Shown here in pieces: positions 11,500-22,564 of a DNA stretch of 64,000 bases (position 1 is its first letter; the number at the start of each line of letters is the position of its first letter). Both the position numbers and the translations under genes were made by a program. Under the pieces are notes generated by a model. That model had not been told where the DNA came from. It saw nothing but the letters and a program-made list of their open reading frames with translations, and searched no databases. Origin of the DNA: Amborella trichopoda (taxonomy: Eukaryota > Streptophyta > Magnoliopsida > Amborellales > Amborellaceae); contig NW_006499973.1 in the NCBI RefSeq assembly GCF_000471905.2, positions 1,024,586-1,088,585 of the forward strand. Reading direction: 5' to 3'.

Positions 11500-12055
11500 A
11501 TCGACATTCTCTATAGAGAGCTAGAGGGCGAGGGCGAGACCCCCAAAGATCGTGTCTCCGCCCTGTTAGTTCCACTCCACGACCTACCCTGTGCTATTTC
11601 ATCCCAAGGCAGGTCGTTTTCAACGAGGGAGATTGGCGTGTCATTACGAGAACCTCTCAAGGTCCGCCCTACGTGGGCATGAGAACCTAAAATTGTGCGC
11701 TACAGCCAGTCCCTAGGGCAGGACAGTAAGCAAGCCTTACTGTAGTCGTTGGGGTATGACTCTAAAACTACCTCCTAAGAACATGATCGCGCACTAGCAG
11801 GAGTCCGCGGCCTCTCGGGAAAGAGCTCGATCGCCTTCCCTAAAAGCGTCCCAATTCTCATCGTTACACCCCTTCTCTAGATAAGGCTAGGGCGAAATTC
11901 AATGAGGAAAAAACGTAGAAAGAAGCAGGAAGAAGACGCCTTAGACACATCAAACACAAAGAACAAGAAACAAAATGTCGTCTTATTCACATTCAACTGA
12001 GGTTACAAAACTAGAATGAGCTATCGACCCTACATGAAAAAAGGGGGGACAATAA
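11500..12055. other. Non-coding spacer between gag end and antisense ORF, element A
   Basis: Conserved at nucleotide level with 26410-26950 in B and, in reverse, with 54130-54600 in C, but without a lasting frame. The minus-strand side just below 12056 would be the 3' UTR of the antisense gene; GTGAATAAGAC near 11985 is a possible weak poly(A) signal. Confidence 0.5.
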
Positions 12056-12826
12056 TTAAAAGCAGTTCAGCACTTCCTGCATCCTTATGCTCAGTTCTTC
12101 CGCCTCCCCCTGAACGATTCGCGCCCGTCCCTTGCTCTGAGCGATATCCAAGGTGACCGACTCAAAGTTAGCAGCAGCCACCATTGCCTCTGAGTTTAAC
12201 TCCTCCAAACAGCGAGAGTGCACAGCTATCAGCTCCCGGTATAATTGGCAGCTCTGAACTAAGTCGGCTAAGCAGGTCTAACGCCGATAGACTTCGTCTT
12301 TGAAGGCATGGATTTCGCGGCACACCTCGGCATCCTCACTCACAAGCTGGGAGTGTCGAGAGGTGACCCTCTCCCTCTCCTCCCCATGCTCCTTCCCAAG
12401 GGCTTCCTGCATAAACAGCTGTGCCCTCAGAGAGGCCAGGCGTGCCTCGTGGGTCACCCGCAATGTGGTCTTGAACAACTGAGCTTCAACTCCCAAATCC
12501 ACGAGATCGCACATAAGACCTCTTAAACGACTGAGGGTCATCGTATCAGGGTTCATCGCTTGCAAGCTGGCTGCACAAACCTCGTTGCTCTCAACTCCCT
12601 CCTGAAGATCAGAAAGTGGGCGTTCTTTCAGCCATTCGAGCCCCGCCTGGAGCATGCGCCTTATGGTAGGTGCCCTGGAGCCCGATCCCGATAAAGATGA
12701 AATCAGGGAATTTGAGAAAGCAGGAGAAGGTGTCCTGGGAACGACCCTCCCATCCCCAGCAGGTAGAGACTCGAAAGGCATGGATGACGGCTCCCTCACT
12801 TCGAGCTGGTTGTCAACGTCGAACAA
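12056..12826 (-). pseudogene. Antisense coiled-coil ORF (tail of PMD-type protein), element A
   Basis: On the strand opposite to the retroelement, a frame runs from about 12826 to a TAA at 12056-12058 with only one internal stop (TAG near 12275). It encodes some 250 residues rich in Glu, Leu, Arg and Gln without Pro breaks, typical of a long coiled coil; examples are ARLASLRAQLFMQEALGKEH and GEERERV. It corresponds in position and character to the coiled-coil tail of the antisense mobile-domain gene of D (42373-42930), and to remnants in B (about 26990-27560, minus) and C (53609 onward, plus). The mobile-domain part itself is absent here. Function unknown. Confidence 0.65.
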
Positions 12827-14560
12827 CTATGATGTTGAGCAAAAATCCCCATCTTCACGCATTTTGCTGCACAAAAAGAGAGTGCCTAAGAAGTCAGGCC
12901 AAAAGAAAACGGTGTACCAGCCACATGTCCTGACCCAAACAAAGCAGCATTACCTGATAGAGAAGGCGAACTACGGCCAGCCATGACCCTACTCAAGTAC
13001 TGCTCTGGGAAGAGGCAAACGCCGAAAAGGAGGCCCGAGCAAAGGGCGCTAAGGGTGCTGGCTCTTTCTAGGGATACTAGGCTTAAATATCAATGAAAAG
13101 CAGCTACCCCTCCGTTTATAAAAACCCGGTGGCAAAAAGGGGCCAGTCAATCGGTGACCCGTCCTCCAATTACAGAGAAACGTTGACGACACATCAAGCG
13201 AGGCATCAAAAGCCGAATACCGAAGCACATCCGGTGTACAAATCGAAGTGTCGCATGAGCCAACATTACATACCTCAAAGCTCCTATCGTACAAACAACA
13301 CACGAACTGATGTGCCACACATGCGAAAGATTACGCTCAGTCCCTAGGAAGCACTAACAGACACGTAATCGAACTGTAGCACGATGCTGATATCGCCCCT
13401 TCTGCTCATCATTAACTGTTGCATGCATAACGTGGCCTGTTAGGAACAACGCGCTTACCGCCGTGCAAGCGCCACAAAACTCATGCATGCAGCCCAATCC
13501 CGTTCGGCTTGCCTACAGCGAGGGCCCATTTAGAGTGCCTGGGGCACGCCCCTCCACTGCTCTATTTCGTAGGCAAGTGAACCCTCTTCCTTGTCTCACT
13601 CATGTATGGGACACCCTGCGGCCCCTCTATCTTTCTCTCTATCTCAAAAAACAAAAAAACAATATTCGGGTTCTTATGAAAACAATAATGATGCATTCCC
13701 CAAGGGTTGGGATGAAAACTCGCAAGGGCATCCCAACCATCATCACACAACAAGTAGCAATTGCCCCACGGGCACAACAGGCACTTCATCGGCCATTCAA
13801 TATCCCCACCAGCAGCAGAGATAAGGATTGTGCCCGCTCACACAAAAAAAAAAGGAGCGGTAGACATTAGCGCAAAGAAGGAGAACTGTACACAAAAGGG
13901 ATTTCATTTCATGACCAGAAAAAAGATTACATATTTGTTGTTATAAGACAATGTGTACATCTGTTCTGAAGTGGTTCCATCCCCTTCGAGCGCTCACCGC
14001 ATTCTCACAGCGGTGGTAACAGCCGAAAGGCCATGCCCATCTCTTCAAGCATGACTTGAAGAGGGCGGGGAGAGCCTTCTCGTTCAACTCATCCTCCGAT
14101 GAGGATGACTGGCCCCCAGTGCCTTACACACACGGCTGCGGGTCCCACGCTATGGGTGCCGCTAAAACACAGGCTCCTAGAGCAGCACACTCGCCCTCTG
14201 TCATCGGTCCATCGTCGCTTCCGTGTGGTCAAGCATCTTTACAATGACGTCCAACACTTGCACGTGCCTCAAAGGTCGGTCTCAAGCATTTAGCTCCTGC
14301 AGCGGGTATCTCTCACCGGCCAAATTCTTCAAAGAAAATGAAGTCTCTGTACTGCCTCTACACAAAGGAGCACCCAAAAAGGAACTTCGTCATCAAATAG
14401 GGAAAACGCTGCTCTCACGCTTTCCTGCCTTGCCCCCCTTTTAAAGGGCCTAGGCTCATCAAAACTTGCTGCTTCCCAAGCACCCCGCTGCCCAATTGCT
14501 TAGCCACATGTCACCACAACCACTCCTCGTTGACCGCAACATTTAAAGCCTTCCCATGCC
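12827..14560. other. Internal spacer of element A, no supported sense gene
   Basis: This interval is conserved in order, in reverse, with C at 52150-53570, so it is an ancestral part of the family. On the minus strand it forms the upstream region of the antisense ORF. Frames such as 13463-13870 are not kept between copies. The block around 13380-13870 (CATTCCCCAAGGGTTGGGATGAAAAC) occurs a second time in C near 56310-56806. Confidence 0.5.
13115..13124 (-). promoter_or_regulatory. TATA box for the antisense ORF, element A
   Basis: On the minus strand GGGTTTTTATAAACGGAGGGG is followed by TAGCTGCTTTTC. Element C has the same at 53539-53560 (GCTTTTATAAAAGGAGGGG then TGGCTGCTTTTC), 60 bp before an ATG. 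The paired conservation in two old copies supports a real promoter that drives transcription against the retroelement. Confidence 0.55.
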
Positions 14561-14739
14561 TCACCTACTTGGCATTGTTCACAAAGTGTCACAGTCAAGT
14601 CTCATGGCGCCACAATGCTAGCCTGGCGATATCTACATATCACTCAAGCAGATCTTCCACTAGAGCATCGCCACCATGTGGAGTTCTCCATCTGGCCTCG
14701 CCCAGCATGTAAGCGCCCTGTCAGCCGAGCACCGCCTAC

Positions 14740-15360
14740 AGTCTCGCCCCCTTTGAGGCATTTCATCATTTCACACCCCCTCCGAGGCATGCCTATAGCC
14801 TCGCCCCCTTCAGGGCACGCCAACATTTCTCACCCCCTTCGGGGAACGTCATCAGCTCTCTCCCACTTTGGGACACTTCATCATTTCATGCCCCCTCTGG
14901 GGCACGTCTACAAATTTTCCCTCTTAGGGCACCTTACCTTTTACCTCCCCCGTGGGTACCTCTTACACCCCCTGCGGGTACCTCTACTTACACCACCCAG
15001 GGGTACCTCCTCTGACACCCCCCGCGGGTACTTCTCCTACATCCCCTGCGGGTACCTCCTCTTACACCCCTCGCGGGTACCTCTTCTTACACCCTCCATG
15101 AGTACCATATTCTCACACCCCCTGTAGGTACCTTCTCTTACCCCCCCCGTGGGTACTTCTCCTACACCCCCCTCGGGTACCTCCTCTTACACCCCCTGCG
15201 GGTACTTCTCCTACACCCCTTGCGGGTACCATCATCTCACACCCCCTGCGGGCACCTCTTCTTACACCCCTTGCCGGTACACCCACGCAGGTACTTCTTC
15301 TCTCCTCACCCCACGAGTGTCATCTCCACTCCACCGCCCCGTGAGTACCTCCAACATTCC
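14740..15360 (+). repeat. Minisatellites GCCCCCTYYGRGGCA and CACCCCCTGCGGGTACCTC
   Basis: First a GC-rich ~55-bp repeat (about 14740-14930). Then, from about 14940 to 15350, roughly 14 units of ~26 bp built on ACACCCCCTGCGGGTACCTC. Many units contain the small palindrome GGTACC. Element C carries the reverse of the same array at about 31800-32050, so the array is part of the family. Frames such as 15149-15652 are artefacts of this repeat. Confidence 0.85.
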
Positions 15361-15659
15361 GTCACTGTTGGCAGCATCTAACGTCTGCCGTGGACACCGA
15401 CACCATCGACCCTACGTGAAGACAAACTGCCTGGGTCATAACAAAGCCAACCTTTGGGGCAACGCCCCACAAGATGAAAAGCCCCCTGCCTTGGCCCCCG
15501 GCCGCTACAATCAACTCAAGGTAGGGTCACACACTCAAGACTCTTCCGTTAAGGTTCAATATATTGGTGACCTCTTTCTACCCCTTAAAGGAAAAAAAAA
15601 GAAGTCGGGCACAATGGTAACTATCACGAGTAAAAGAAAAAGAGCATCATGAAAATATA

Positions 15660-16790
15660 GCCCAAGAAAACAAGTGGGGTTATGGGTAAAATCGCCCAAA
15701 AAAAATAGGGGCATGGTGAAAACCCGGAAAGGGCACCATGAGTAAAAATGACAGGCGGGCATGGCCATGAAGCCATGAGTAAAAGAGTCCTGAGAAAAAT
15801 CCGAGCATGGTGAAAACCCGCAAAGGGTGCCATGAGTAAAAGCGAAAACCAACGGGTGAACGTGGCCTCGACGTCATGGGTAAAGGCAACCCAATAAAGG
15901 ATATGGTGAAAATTACTTCGGTGGCGCCATATCCCCTTGGTTTAGGTGAAAACTCGCAAAGTGCACCTTGACCGAACCTCCTCCTTCTTCCGGGCTTCAG
16001 GCGAAACCTCCTTCTTTAGGCCCCAGTTCCTTCCTAAACAAAAAACTCTGGCCCCACTACCTTCCAAAAAAATAAAACTCCAGCCCCAGTGCCTCCAAAA
16101 AAAAAAAACTCTGGCCCTAGTGCCTTCCGAAAAAAAAACTCCAGCCTCAGTGCCTTAAAACAAAAAAAAAAAAGCCTGCCCTAGTGCCTTAAAAAAAAAA
16201 AAAAAAATCTAGCCCCAGTGCATTCCAAAAAAAACTCCAGCTCTAGTGCCTTAAAAAAAAAATCCAACCCCTGTGCCTCCATATTTTTGGCACCGGAGCC
16301 TTAGTGCTCTGATGCCACCCTTTTATCCCCGGGCCTTAGTGCTGCCTCCTTATTTTTGGCACCGAATCCTTAGTGCTTTGATGCCACCCTTTTATCCCGC
16401 TCCTTAATGCCGCCTCGTTTTTTGTTGCACTGGAGCCTTAGAGCTCCGGTGCCACCCTTTTATCCTGGGCCTTTGTGCCGCCTCCTTATTTTCGGCAACG
16501 GAGCCTTAGTGCTCTGGTGCCACCCATTTATCTCGGGCCTTAGTGTCGCCTCCAAACAAAATGTTTTGCCTTTGGGCCACCTTTTTTAATCCTGGGCCTT
16601 AGTGCCGTCAGTCAAAAAAAAAAAAAAGAAGCAAGCATCTAAGGTGAAGTCCCCAAAAATGGGATCGCTTCTGTGGCCATCCTCTTATCATTCCTTGACA
16701 ATCAGGATGAGCCAAGCAACCCCCATTCATGCCAGTAGGATGATTGCCGAAGAGGTACCTCGGTTGCTTCTGGTGTTTTTGTTTGGATAG
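15660..16790 (+). repeat. Three consecutive degenerate tandem blocks in element A 3' region
   Basis: Block one (15660-15960) repeats CATGGTGAAAACCCGCAAAG then GGTGCCATGAGTAAAA. Block two (about 16010-16270) is GCCCCAGTGCCTTCC followed by A7-A14, about 35 bp per unit. Block three (about 16275-16610) repeats GGCACCGGAGCCTTAGTGCT then CTGATGCCACCCTTTTATCC in units of ~80 bp. The same three blocks appear in reverse order and strand in C at 31280-31500, 30725-31190 and 30560-30720. No protein is encoded. Confidence 0.8.
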
Positions 16791-17174
16791 CGATAAAGCT
16801 CACAAGAAGGGCCCCCTCCAACAGGAACGTCAGGACCTCCCCAGCCAGAATGGGATAAAGCTCACAAGAAGGGCCCCCACTGGCTAGAAAACTGGGACTT
16901 TGTATTTGAGATGTCGTAATCTTGTTTAAGGTAGAATATCAACGTGATCTCCCACAAAAAAAAATAGATTTTGATGGGACTCGGAGCAAGCCCCTCAACA
17001 AGGCACCGGACTACTAGAAGCCACTTTGGTCACCCCCCGATCAAGGGAAAAGCTCAGCAAGGTCTACCCCTTGAGGATTGCGTAGTGTCGGTGATCAAGA
17101 AAAAAAATATCATCGATAGACAATAAACCAGTCTTGGCAAGGATTTGATAGCGGAGCCGTGACATTAAAGTTTT

Positions 17175-17217
17175 CCGAATGTTGCACTTCTCGCTTCTCT
17201 CGAAGCGCAACATCCGG
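17175..17217 (+). promoter_or_regulatory. Hairpin next to the 3' purine tract, element A
   Basis: CCGAATGTTGC (17175-17185) pairs with GCAACATCCGG (17207-17217), 10 of 11 bases, around a CTTCTCGCTTCTCTCGAA loop. In C the same structure is perfect (29961-29970 with 29992-30001). Decayed versions lie in D (35945-35990) and E (59733-59800). Its fixed place beside the polypurine tract in two LTR families suggests a role in the element's RNA or in plus-strand priming (inference). Confidence 0.6.
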
Positions 17218-17227
17218 TGGGCCAAGT
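17213..17227 (+). promoter_or_regulatory. Polypurine tract of element A
   Basis: CGGTGGGCCAAGT directly precedes the TGTTG of the 3' LTR. The other copies read GGCGGGGCAAGT (C) and GGTGGGGCAAGC (D), so GGTGGGGCAAG is the family form. Confidence 0.7.
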
Positions 17228-18895
17228 TGTTGTATGTCACTTTTAACGTACTTCTATGAGCCCCTACGAATAAAGAGAGAGCCGGTGACAGTTTGGTATC
17301 ATGGGTTCACGAAACACCCGCAGGCCAAGATTGTGTCGAAAAATAAAGCCTTCAGCCTAGTGTCTTGGGTGTGATACCCTTGGACCAGAGAGGACCCCTC
17401 CACTGTAGCCTTATGATAGCAGCTTCAGCAGGGCTACAGACCATTGCCATTGTGCTCAGAATGTCGTAGAACGCCCGAGGACCAAATTTGGGCTCAATCA
17501 GACCATTTTAGAAGGGTCTACGATTATGCGGCCTCACAACTCATGAGTTTTACCGTAGTGTAATGCGGATTCACCAAACAATTCCTGGAACTGCAACAAC
17601 ATTTTCTAGCAATAGTTTCTTCAACCCACGACGACTTCCATAGAAATCTGATGGAGCTCAAATTTTAATATGTTATAGATCACGCCGGCCTTGTCATTTT
17701 GACCTATGGCATTCGCTGTGCGTGACCGGGATCCACCACTGCTCTAAGGAGGAAGGAGAATGAGAGAAGAAAATAGGGTCCAGCGAGCTTCAGATTCGGT
17801 GAAGCCTAGCTCGATATCCAGACCATGGATTAACGCGAGGATGGATTCAGGAGAACCACCTCGTACAGGGCTACATTCTGGTGTGACTCTTGCATTCCAT
17901 GCCCTGTTCAAAGGATGCAAGTCCTCAGAACGCTAAGGAAACAAATCCAGTTGGTTCTCGGAATCCCTTTCTCTGACAACCTTCCAAATCAAGAAAAAGG
18001 CGCAAATTAGCACCAAATCGAACCAAACTTGGTGCAAAACGATTGCAAAAACCTCCTATCTAACTTGTAAGAAGCACTAGAAGCAAAAACTATGCAGATT
18101 AGCACCAAATCAGACCAAACTTGGTTAAAACGACTGCAACAACCTCCTCTCTATCTTGCAAGCAGAGCCAGGAGCTAAAACAACGTAGCTAAAAAATGCA
18201 TTGACAAAAAAAGTTCGTAAAAATGGCCGGACACTCACCCCAGGCAAGAAGGCCACCGCAACACATTTAAATGTCATCAAAATGCTCACAATCAAATGAA
18301 GAATAAGAATATGTTGCTGAAAAAGCCGAACAGTTGCCGCAAGTAGCCAGACTGGCTTCCAAGTTCTTCTCATGGCAGAGCAGCCTGCATGCAAGGATGG
18401 TCTCTCATTCGGGCAAAAGATCATAAGGGAATTTTGGTCATTTGTGCCTAATTTTGGATTTTTTTTCAATTTCTTTAATTGTAATTAATATTTTCTTTTG
18501 AGTGTGCACCCCTATTTGGTGAATCCTCAATATAAGCAAGCTTACCCCTTTTGTAAATGGACTCTAGACCCCTCAGAACTTTGAACCCCTTAAGAGGGAC
18601 CTCTGGGCTCTCAACCCATCCCGTAAGTTGGGAAGAATCAAGGCTATTTCCTTCGCGTCATCTGGTTTCACCCTCTGAGTGCCTAGTCCATTCGAGAGGA
18701 GAGAGAAAGGGAGAGAGAGAAAACTTTTAGAAGGAAGGGTACCCTTGAGTGCGAGATCCCTTCCCCTGATTGTGCGGTCCCGCGGACACCCCCGATTGCA
18801 CGGTTCACCTAACTTCTCCCGAGTCGAGTCATCCCTCCTCTCTCTCTCTCCCGAGTCGAGTCATCCTTCCTCTCTCTCACTCTTTCTCTCTCACT

Positions 18896-18938
<43 letters not shown>

Positions 18939-19439
18939 CTCTTCTCCCCTTCCTTCTATTCCCCGCGCACGACCCCGTCCACACTATAGTTTGTGCATGC
19001 TCGCGAGCACGTAGACGTCAGCCAACCTGCGAGCCTTTGCCCCTTGACTTTCACCCACCCCCCTTTCCTTTCTTCTAGCAACCTGTGAACCCTTCTAGGC
19101 GGGAACTTAGAGAGGTAAGATATTAAATTTTTATCTCAATAGCATCGAAAAAGTGAGAGGAGAGAGATTGAGATCCTGGGGAGGGTCCAAACTGCGCTGA
19201 CAAACAGTTGGAGGGCTTTGTTATTGTTCTAAGAGGGCCATCCGCCCCGGTGTGTCCTCGAACACCCTTAGCGGTGTAAGAGTGGCTCACGCTCTAGTCA
19301 CAAAATCTCTCTTTCTGTCGGTCTCTTATCCGCAAGCAAGAGGCTCCCACGCACCCGTCGTACGCCAGACCTCAACGGTTGTTCTAGAGAGGGCTTTCCC
19401 ATTCCCGTGCTGAGGGAATCTAGGAAACCACTGACATCA
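17228..19439 (+). repeat. 3' LTR of element A
   Basis: Starts TGTTGTATGTCAC and ends ACTGACATCA. It is longer than the 5' LTR, mainly because of a ~92-bp tandem duplication at about 18006-18190 (ATTAGCACCAAATC occurs at 18006 and 18098) and an expanded CT tract (18836-18936). Its TATA box AATATAAG is at 18529. Confidence 0.95.
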
Positions 19440-19444
19440 CTCTC
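19440..19444. repeat. Target-site duplication of element A (right)
   Basis: CTCTC, identical to 7641-7645. Confidence 0.9.
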
Positions 19445-19505
19445 ATGCACAACCCTATCTCTTCGGGTTGGTCTCTCCTTATAACTCAAATGGAGAAGGA
19501 TCATA

Positions 19506-19554
<49 letters not shown>

Positions 19555-19950
19555 GTTGTTGTGTTTAAAGACCTCCACTCCATCCCTTTCTATATTGAGA
19601 GAATGACCCTCTCAATCATGTGGGAGTAACCTCCTCATGAATGGGCACCATTAAAATGCAAGGTGCTTGTAATTCATCGAACGGTAACCCCCTCATGACA
19701 AGGTGCAATACCACCCCAACTCCTTTCATGAAGTAACATAAGTCATGGAGGGAGTGTGGTCCACATGAGTGTGCCCTCACACTAGGGATGCAACCTCAGG
19801 TCTACATCTCCCACTTTTCCCATATGTGGGAGGGGTTATATGCCAAAATAAGAGTTATCGTTCATTATTACATTGTGGGTATTCTTTTATACAAGGGAAA
19901 AATGTGACATGCAACCTACTGGAGCGAATGTTATGGTAGAGAGAACCATA
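19445..19950. other. Host flank with (CT)n microsatellite
   Basis: Continuation of the DNA into which A inserted. It contains a (CT)n tract at 19506-19554, interrupted once by TTCT. No gene seen. Confidence 0.6.
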
Positions 19951-19959
19951 TCATGTTTT

Positions 19960-20110
19960 CAACCAACTGGCAGGGAACACCTCATTGGTAGGGCTTGGAT
20001 CTACCTCGCTCAGGCACCCTCTGGGATCCGGGTTCGATTGACCCCCTCTCGAACAACCGCTTGACTTCAGGAGCACGTGTGTGAGTTAGTGTCACGTGCA
20101 GATAAGTATT
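19960..20110 (+). mobile_element. Possible tRNA-derived SINE (A-box and B-box like words)
   Basis: CTCATTGGTAGGGCTTGGA resembles the A-box part of plant Au-type SINEs. About 50 bp later GGATCCGGGTTCGATTGACC carries a good B box (GGTTCGAT). The spacing fits a tRNA-like RNA polymerase III promoter, but the sequence does not fold as an intact tRNA. I could not see a clear tail or target duplication, so this is tentative. Confidence 0.35.
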
Positions 20111-20365
20111 TCCAACTATGAGAAGATTCTAAAGTGATGAAGAGATGGACTCAAGCACCTACCTCACAACGGTTTTAGTTCTTGGTGTAAGCCTGAGCTA
20201 TTGCCCTCATGATCAGTGAACGAAATCCCTCTGACTGTCCAGCAGCGCGGTTTGAATTAAGCCCCCTCTCTAAACTCAACACCTCACCTGAACTCTCATT
20301 AAAAAAGCTGTTGATGGAATCCACTTAGTGTTAACTCCTCTCTGGTGTGGTTTATAAGTAATGGC

Positions 20366-20651
20366 TCTAGTTTTGGGGGTAGAGTGGTAAGAGAAATAAG
20401 AAAGAAGAGAATCAGAGTGAGTTGATGGGAATTTAGTTTAGAAGTGAGAATAAAAGGAAGATGAAGTAAAAGAAGTAGAGGGATGACTGAAAGAAAATTG
20501 GGCATAAGTCTAGTTTTGGGGGTAGAGTGGTAAGGGAAATAAGAAAGAAGAGAATAAGAGTGAGTTGATGGGAATTTAGTTTAGAAGTGAGAAGAAAAGG
20601 AAGATGAAGTAAAAGAAGTAGAGGGATGACTGAAAGAAAATTGGGCACCCT
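20366..20651 (+). repeat. Two near-identical 143-bp tandem copies
   Basis: TCTAGTTTTGGGGGTAGAGT begins at 20366 and again at 20509. The units match almost base for base (AAGAGAAATAAG versus AAGGGAAATAAG, AATCAGAG versus AATAAGAG, AATAAAAGG versus AAGAAAAGG). This is a recent duplication; the unit is purine-rich and non-coding. Confidence 0.93.
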
Positions 20652-20814
20652 CTCGTTGTAATTTCTTCTAAGAGGTATTACCAGAGACAAGGAAAAGAAC
20701 CATGCTTGAAGACTTGGTACCCGGAGGATTTGGAAAGTGGAGTTACAGGATTGAGCCTATAACTATGTCACTAAACCAAAGAGCCCCCCTAAAAGTGATC
20801 AAGGGAGGGAAGAA

Positions 20815-20817
<3 letters not shown>

Positions 20818-20894
<77 letters not shown>

Positions 20895-20987
20895 GACGAC
20901 GACGACGACGACGACGTACGTACGTACGTACGTACGTACGTAGTAGTACGTAGTAACGTAACGTAAGTAACGTAACGTAAGTAACGT
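20818..20987. repeat. (GA)n-(GAC)n-(GTAC)n tract at an assembly gap
   Basis: (GA)n from 20818 to 20893, then GAC units, then GTAC units and finally GTAACGTAA words up to the first N. The progression is unlike ordinary microsatellite drift and may be a sequencing artefact (see findings). Confidence 0.8.
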
Positions 20988-21542
20988 NNNNNNNNNNNNN
21001 NNNNNNNNNNNNNNNNNNNNNNNNNNNNNNNNNNNNNNNNNNNNNNNNNNNNNNNNNNNNNNNNNNNNNNNNNNNNNNNNNNNNNNNNNNNNNNNNNNNN
21101 NNNNNNNNNNNNNNNNNNNNNNNNNNNNNNNNNNNNNNNNNNNNNNNNNNNNNNNNNNNNNNNNNNNNNNNNNNNNNNNNNNNNNNNNNNNNNNNNNNNN
21201 NNNNNNNNNNNNNNNNNNNNNNNNNNNNNNNNNNNNNNNNNNNNNNNNNNNNNNNNNNNNNNNNNNNNNNNNNNNNNNNNNNNNNNNNNNNNNNNNNNNN
21301 NNNNNNNNNNNNNNNNNNNNNNNNNNNNNNNNNNNNNNNNNNNNNNNNNNNNNNNNNNNNNNNNNNNNNNNNNNNNNNNNNNNNNNNNNNNNNNNNNNNN
21401 NNNNNNNNNNNNNNNNNNNNNNNNNNNNNNNNNNNNNNNNNNNNNNNNNNNNNNNNNNNNNNNNNNNNNNNNNNNNNNNNNNNNNNNNNNNNNNNNNNNN
21501 NNNNNNNNNNNNNNNNNNNNNNNNNNNNNNNNNNNNNNNNNN
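20988..21542. other. Assembly gap (555 N)
   Basis: All bases are N. GA repeats lie on both sides (GAGAGAGAGAGAG resumes at 21543), so the gap probably sits in a long (GA)n microsatellite. Confidence 0.99.
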
Positions 21543-22564
21543 GAGAGAGAGAGAGATGAAAGCCCCTCACAACCTGAACATTGTGTGACTCAGTGGTTAA
21601 AGTAGTGAAATGGTTAGAACTCTAAGAAAAGCAGACTCAGGATAACCTCAACCCAAGTGACCAAGTGTAAGAGAATCAATGTCTATTATAACCGACTACA
21701 CTGTACGAACTGATAGTTAGAGTAGCGATCCAAGAGTTAGAACCCTAGGGCACTATCTCAGGAAGACCCCGAATCGAGTGCTCAAAGATGAAGGAAGCAA
21801 TGAGTAAGAAAGAGAATGAATAAATGGTGAAAATAAAAATAAAATGAAATGAGTATGTGAATTAGAAAGATAAATAAGTGTTTAGAGTGAGATACAAATG
21901 AGATAAAGGGTGTAATGGAGAATGGACCCCGTTATGGTGCGGGTTCAAGCTCTAAGGTACAAGTTGGAGTTAGAAAAGGTGAGAATATGGAATGAGGGTG
22001 ATGGAGCGCATATGCTGCGGGTCTGGGCTCTAGGGGATATGAGAGAGTGAAGGTAAGAGAGAGTGTGGTGATAAGAGAGGTGGAACCGCACCTAAAGTTT
22101 CAATGGGGAAGGGTGAGAGTATGAGGAGAGAAGAGAGTAAGGTGAGAGACTTGGACCCATCTATGGTGCGAGTCCAAGCTTTCGGGAGAGAGGGGGAGTG
22201 AGATAGGGCAAAAGAGAGGGGAGAAGAGGAGCTGAACCTGCCTATAGTGCAGGTTTGAGCTTCGGGAGAGAGGGGTGAGAGTAAGAGAGGGGCGGTCACC
22301 TTGGGTGCGGGTCTGTGACTTAGGCGAGAGAGGAGAGGGAGTGAGAGAGAAAGAGAGAGGGAGAAGGTGAGGGCTCGATCCTGCCTTGGGTCTAAGATGG
22401 AGGAGAGAGAGAGAGAGGAAAAGAGAGAGGGAAGAGAGAGAACGAGAAGAGAGTGAGTGAGAAAGAAGAGAGAGAAAGAAAGAGAGAGGAAGAAGAGAGA
22501 GAGAAAAGATAAAGAAGAGAGAGCAAGAGAGGACAAAGAACAAGAAAGAAAATGGGGAAGAGAG
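21543..22564. repeat. GA-rich host DNA with degenerate ~75-bp tandem units
   Basis: From about 21920 to 22420 a motif of the form GGACCCATCTATGGTGCG then AGTCCAAGCTTTCGGGAGAGAG recurs (near 21925, 22005, 22155, 22230, 22300 and 22375), separated by GA-rich filler. The long Ser/Leu-rich minus-strand frames here are read through (TC)n and are not genes. Element B inserts at 22565. Confidence 0.6.

Larger units (their letters stand above)
7646..19439 (+). mobile_element. Element A: complete non-autonomous LTR retrotransposon (family 1)
   Basis: Element A is 11.8 kb with LTRs of 2068 bp (7646-9713) and 2212 bp (17228-19439), TG...CA ends, a primer-binding site after the 5' LTR, a purine tract before the 3' LTR and a perfect CTCTC target duplication. 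The sense strand holds the start of a first ORF and a gag zinc knuckle. The gag core seen in C is missing, and no protease, reverse transcriptase or integrase motif was found. The minus strand holds a coiled-coil ORF (12056-12826). The rest is minisatellite-like spacer. In the first ~110 bp the two LTRs differ at about 20 positions, so the insertion is old. Confidence 0.93.

Noticed and set aside
14615..15652. Long Pro/Thr/Tyr-rich plus frames
   Set aside because: Made by the CACCCCCTGCGGGTACC minisatellite; unit length is not a multiple of three throughout and the frames are not kept in C.
20010..20060. tRNA gene at the GGTTCGAT word
   Set aside because: No acceptor stem or anticodon arm can be folded around it; at most a SINE promoter.
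20743..21570. 275-codon minus frame
   Set aside because: It runs through the N gap and (GA)n repeats.
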